Notes under the pieces: generated by a model | Database searches by the model: none | Seen by the model: the letters and a program-made list of their open reading frames with translations, nothing else | Told to the model about the DNA's origin: nothing | Program-made: the position numbers and the translations under genes | Shown: positions 40,853 through 41,562 of the stretch, one piece after another | Numbering within the stretch: position 1 is the stretch's first letter | Layout: each line of letters begins with the position of its first letter | NCBI RefSeq assembly: GCF_000282355.1 | Contig: NZ_AKJL01000337.1 | Span: forward strand, 1 to 41,562 | Source: Pseudomonas sp. GM49 | Lineage (GTDB): Bacteria > Pseudomonadota > Gammaproteobacteria > Pseudomonadales > Pseudomonadaceae | Direction: 5' to 3' | Length of the DNA stretch: 41,562 nucleotides

Positions 40853-41562
40853 ATGGCCGATCTGTCGATTGTCTTCGCCGGCATCAAAGCACCCAATCCA
40901 TTCTGGCTGGCCTCCGCGCCGCCGACCGACAAGGCCTATAACGTGGTCCGCGCCTTCGAGGCCGGCTGGGGCGGCGTGGTCTGGAAAACCCTGGGGGAAG
41001 ACCCGGCGGCGGTGAACGTGTCGTCGCGCTACTCGGCGCACTTCGGGGCGAACAGGGAGGTGCTTGGTTTTAACAACATAGAGCTGATCACCGACCGCTC
41101 GCTGGAGATCAACCTGCGGGAAATCACCCAGGTCAAAAAGGACTGGCCGGACCGCGCGCTGATCGTATCCCTGATGGTGCCCTGCGTTGAAGAGTCGTGG
41201 AAACACATCCTGCCACTGGTTGAAGCCACTGGCGCCGACGGCATCGAACTGAACTTCGGTTGCCCCCACGGCATGCCGGAGCGCGGCATGGGCGCGGCGG
41301 TCGGCCAGGTGCCGGAATACGTCGAACAGGTCACCCGCTGGTGCAAGACCTATTGCTCGCTGCCGGTGATCGTCAAGCTGACGCCGAACATTACCGACAT
41401 CCGCGTCGCCGCCCGTGCGGCCCACCGGGGCGGTGCCGATGCGGTGTCGTTGATCAACACCATCAACTCGATCACCAGCGTCAACCTCGAACGCATGGTG
41501 GCCAACCCCATGGTCGGCAGCCAAAGCACCCACGGCGGATACTGCGGCTCGGCAGTCAAGCC
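40853..41562 (+). CDS. preA: NAD-dependent dihydropyrimidine dehydrogenase subunit PreA, partial
   Basis: The first 236 residues of the catalytic subunit; the gene runs off the right edge. It begins MADLSIVFAGIKAPNPFWLA, the FMN-barrel start shared with dihydroorotate dehydrogenases. Visible landmarks are GFNNIELITDRS (substrate/FMN loop), GIELNFGCPHGMPERGMGAA and VIVKLTPNITDI. The expected C-terminal pair of 4Fe-4S clusters is outside the window. The ATG directly follows the preT stop, so both subunits are made together. Confidence 0.92.
   Translation, partial: MADLSIVFAGIKAPNPFWLASAPPTDKAYNVVRAFEAGWGGVVWKTLGEDPAAVNVSSRYSAHFGANREVLGFNNIELITDRSLEINLREITQVKKDWPDRALIVSLMVPCVEESWKHILPLVEATGADGIELNFGCPHGMPERGMGAAVGQVPEYVEQVTRWCKTYCSLPVIVKLTPNITDIRVAARAAHRGGADAVSLINTINSITSVNLERMVANPMVGSQSTHGGYCGSAVK

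Noticed and set aside
40184..41533. 449-codon open frame opposite preT/preA
   Set aside because: Antisense shadow of two well-recognised genes.

Overview
The window looks like chromosomal DNA of a Pseudomonas, most likely of the P. fluorescens group. The evidence is high-GC coding sequence, AcnB, MiaE and DUF1289 proteins of pseudomonad type, the reductive pyrimidine (pyd) genes, and many REP palindromes of the two families typical of fluorescent pseudomonads (cores GTGGGAGCGGGCTTGC and GGCGAGGGGGCTTGCCCCC). I see no prophage, insertion sequence, CRISPR array, tRNA or rRNA gene, and no recognisable defence island. It is mostly core and variable metabolic genome with one clear accessory-type gene (28606-30900).

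Layout. 1-3026 (minus): a three-gene molybdenum hydroxylase operon (2Fe-2S subunit, molybdopterin subunit, cytochrome c cut by the window edge). 3350-8623: small metabolism and export genes: a PhnB-like VOC protein, an AraC regulator convergent with a LysE exporter, a MocR regulator divergent from an EamA exporter, and a second LysE exporter. 8724-11298: a DNA alkylation-repair operon (ada, a PEP mutase/isocitrate lyase-like enzyme, an AlkA-like glycosylase), with ada apparently coupled to a nine-codon leader ORF. 11427-14651 (minus): LysR regulator, divergent agmatine-deiminase-like enzyme and PotF-type binding protein. 14863-17693: GFA-family protein, miaE, a tandem universal stress protein with a consensus ANR/FNR box, and a DUF1289 protein. 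17828-20801: acnB with a promoter, a long structured leader and a strong terminator. 20976-24003 (minus): SulP anion transporter and an SdaC-like amino-acid permease. 24313-28518: tautomerase, TetR, 2-hydroxyacid dehydrogenase, APH-type kinase and SDR.

28606-30900 (minus) encodes a 764-residue protein with five tandem repeats of about 110 residues; base composition changes along it and its function is unknown. 31172-34330 (minus) holds a tiny lipoprotein, a PAS-PAS-LuxR regulator, and an ECF41-type sigma factor with its carboxymuconolactone-decarboxylase-like partner, preceded by a matching predicted ECF41 promoter. 34425-41562 is the reductive pyrimidine catabolism cluster: beta-ureidopropionase and an NCS1 transporter on minus, dihydropyrimidinase and the two dihydropyrimidine dehydrogenase subunits on plus, arranged around a 541-bp intergenic region rich in palindromes.

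The best leads are the structured acnB leader, the leader ORF fused by an ATGA overlap to ada, the repeat protein, the palindromes of the pyd control region, and the 33-nt palindrome overlapping the predicted ECF41 promoter. All functional statements are from reading the sequence; no database search was possible.
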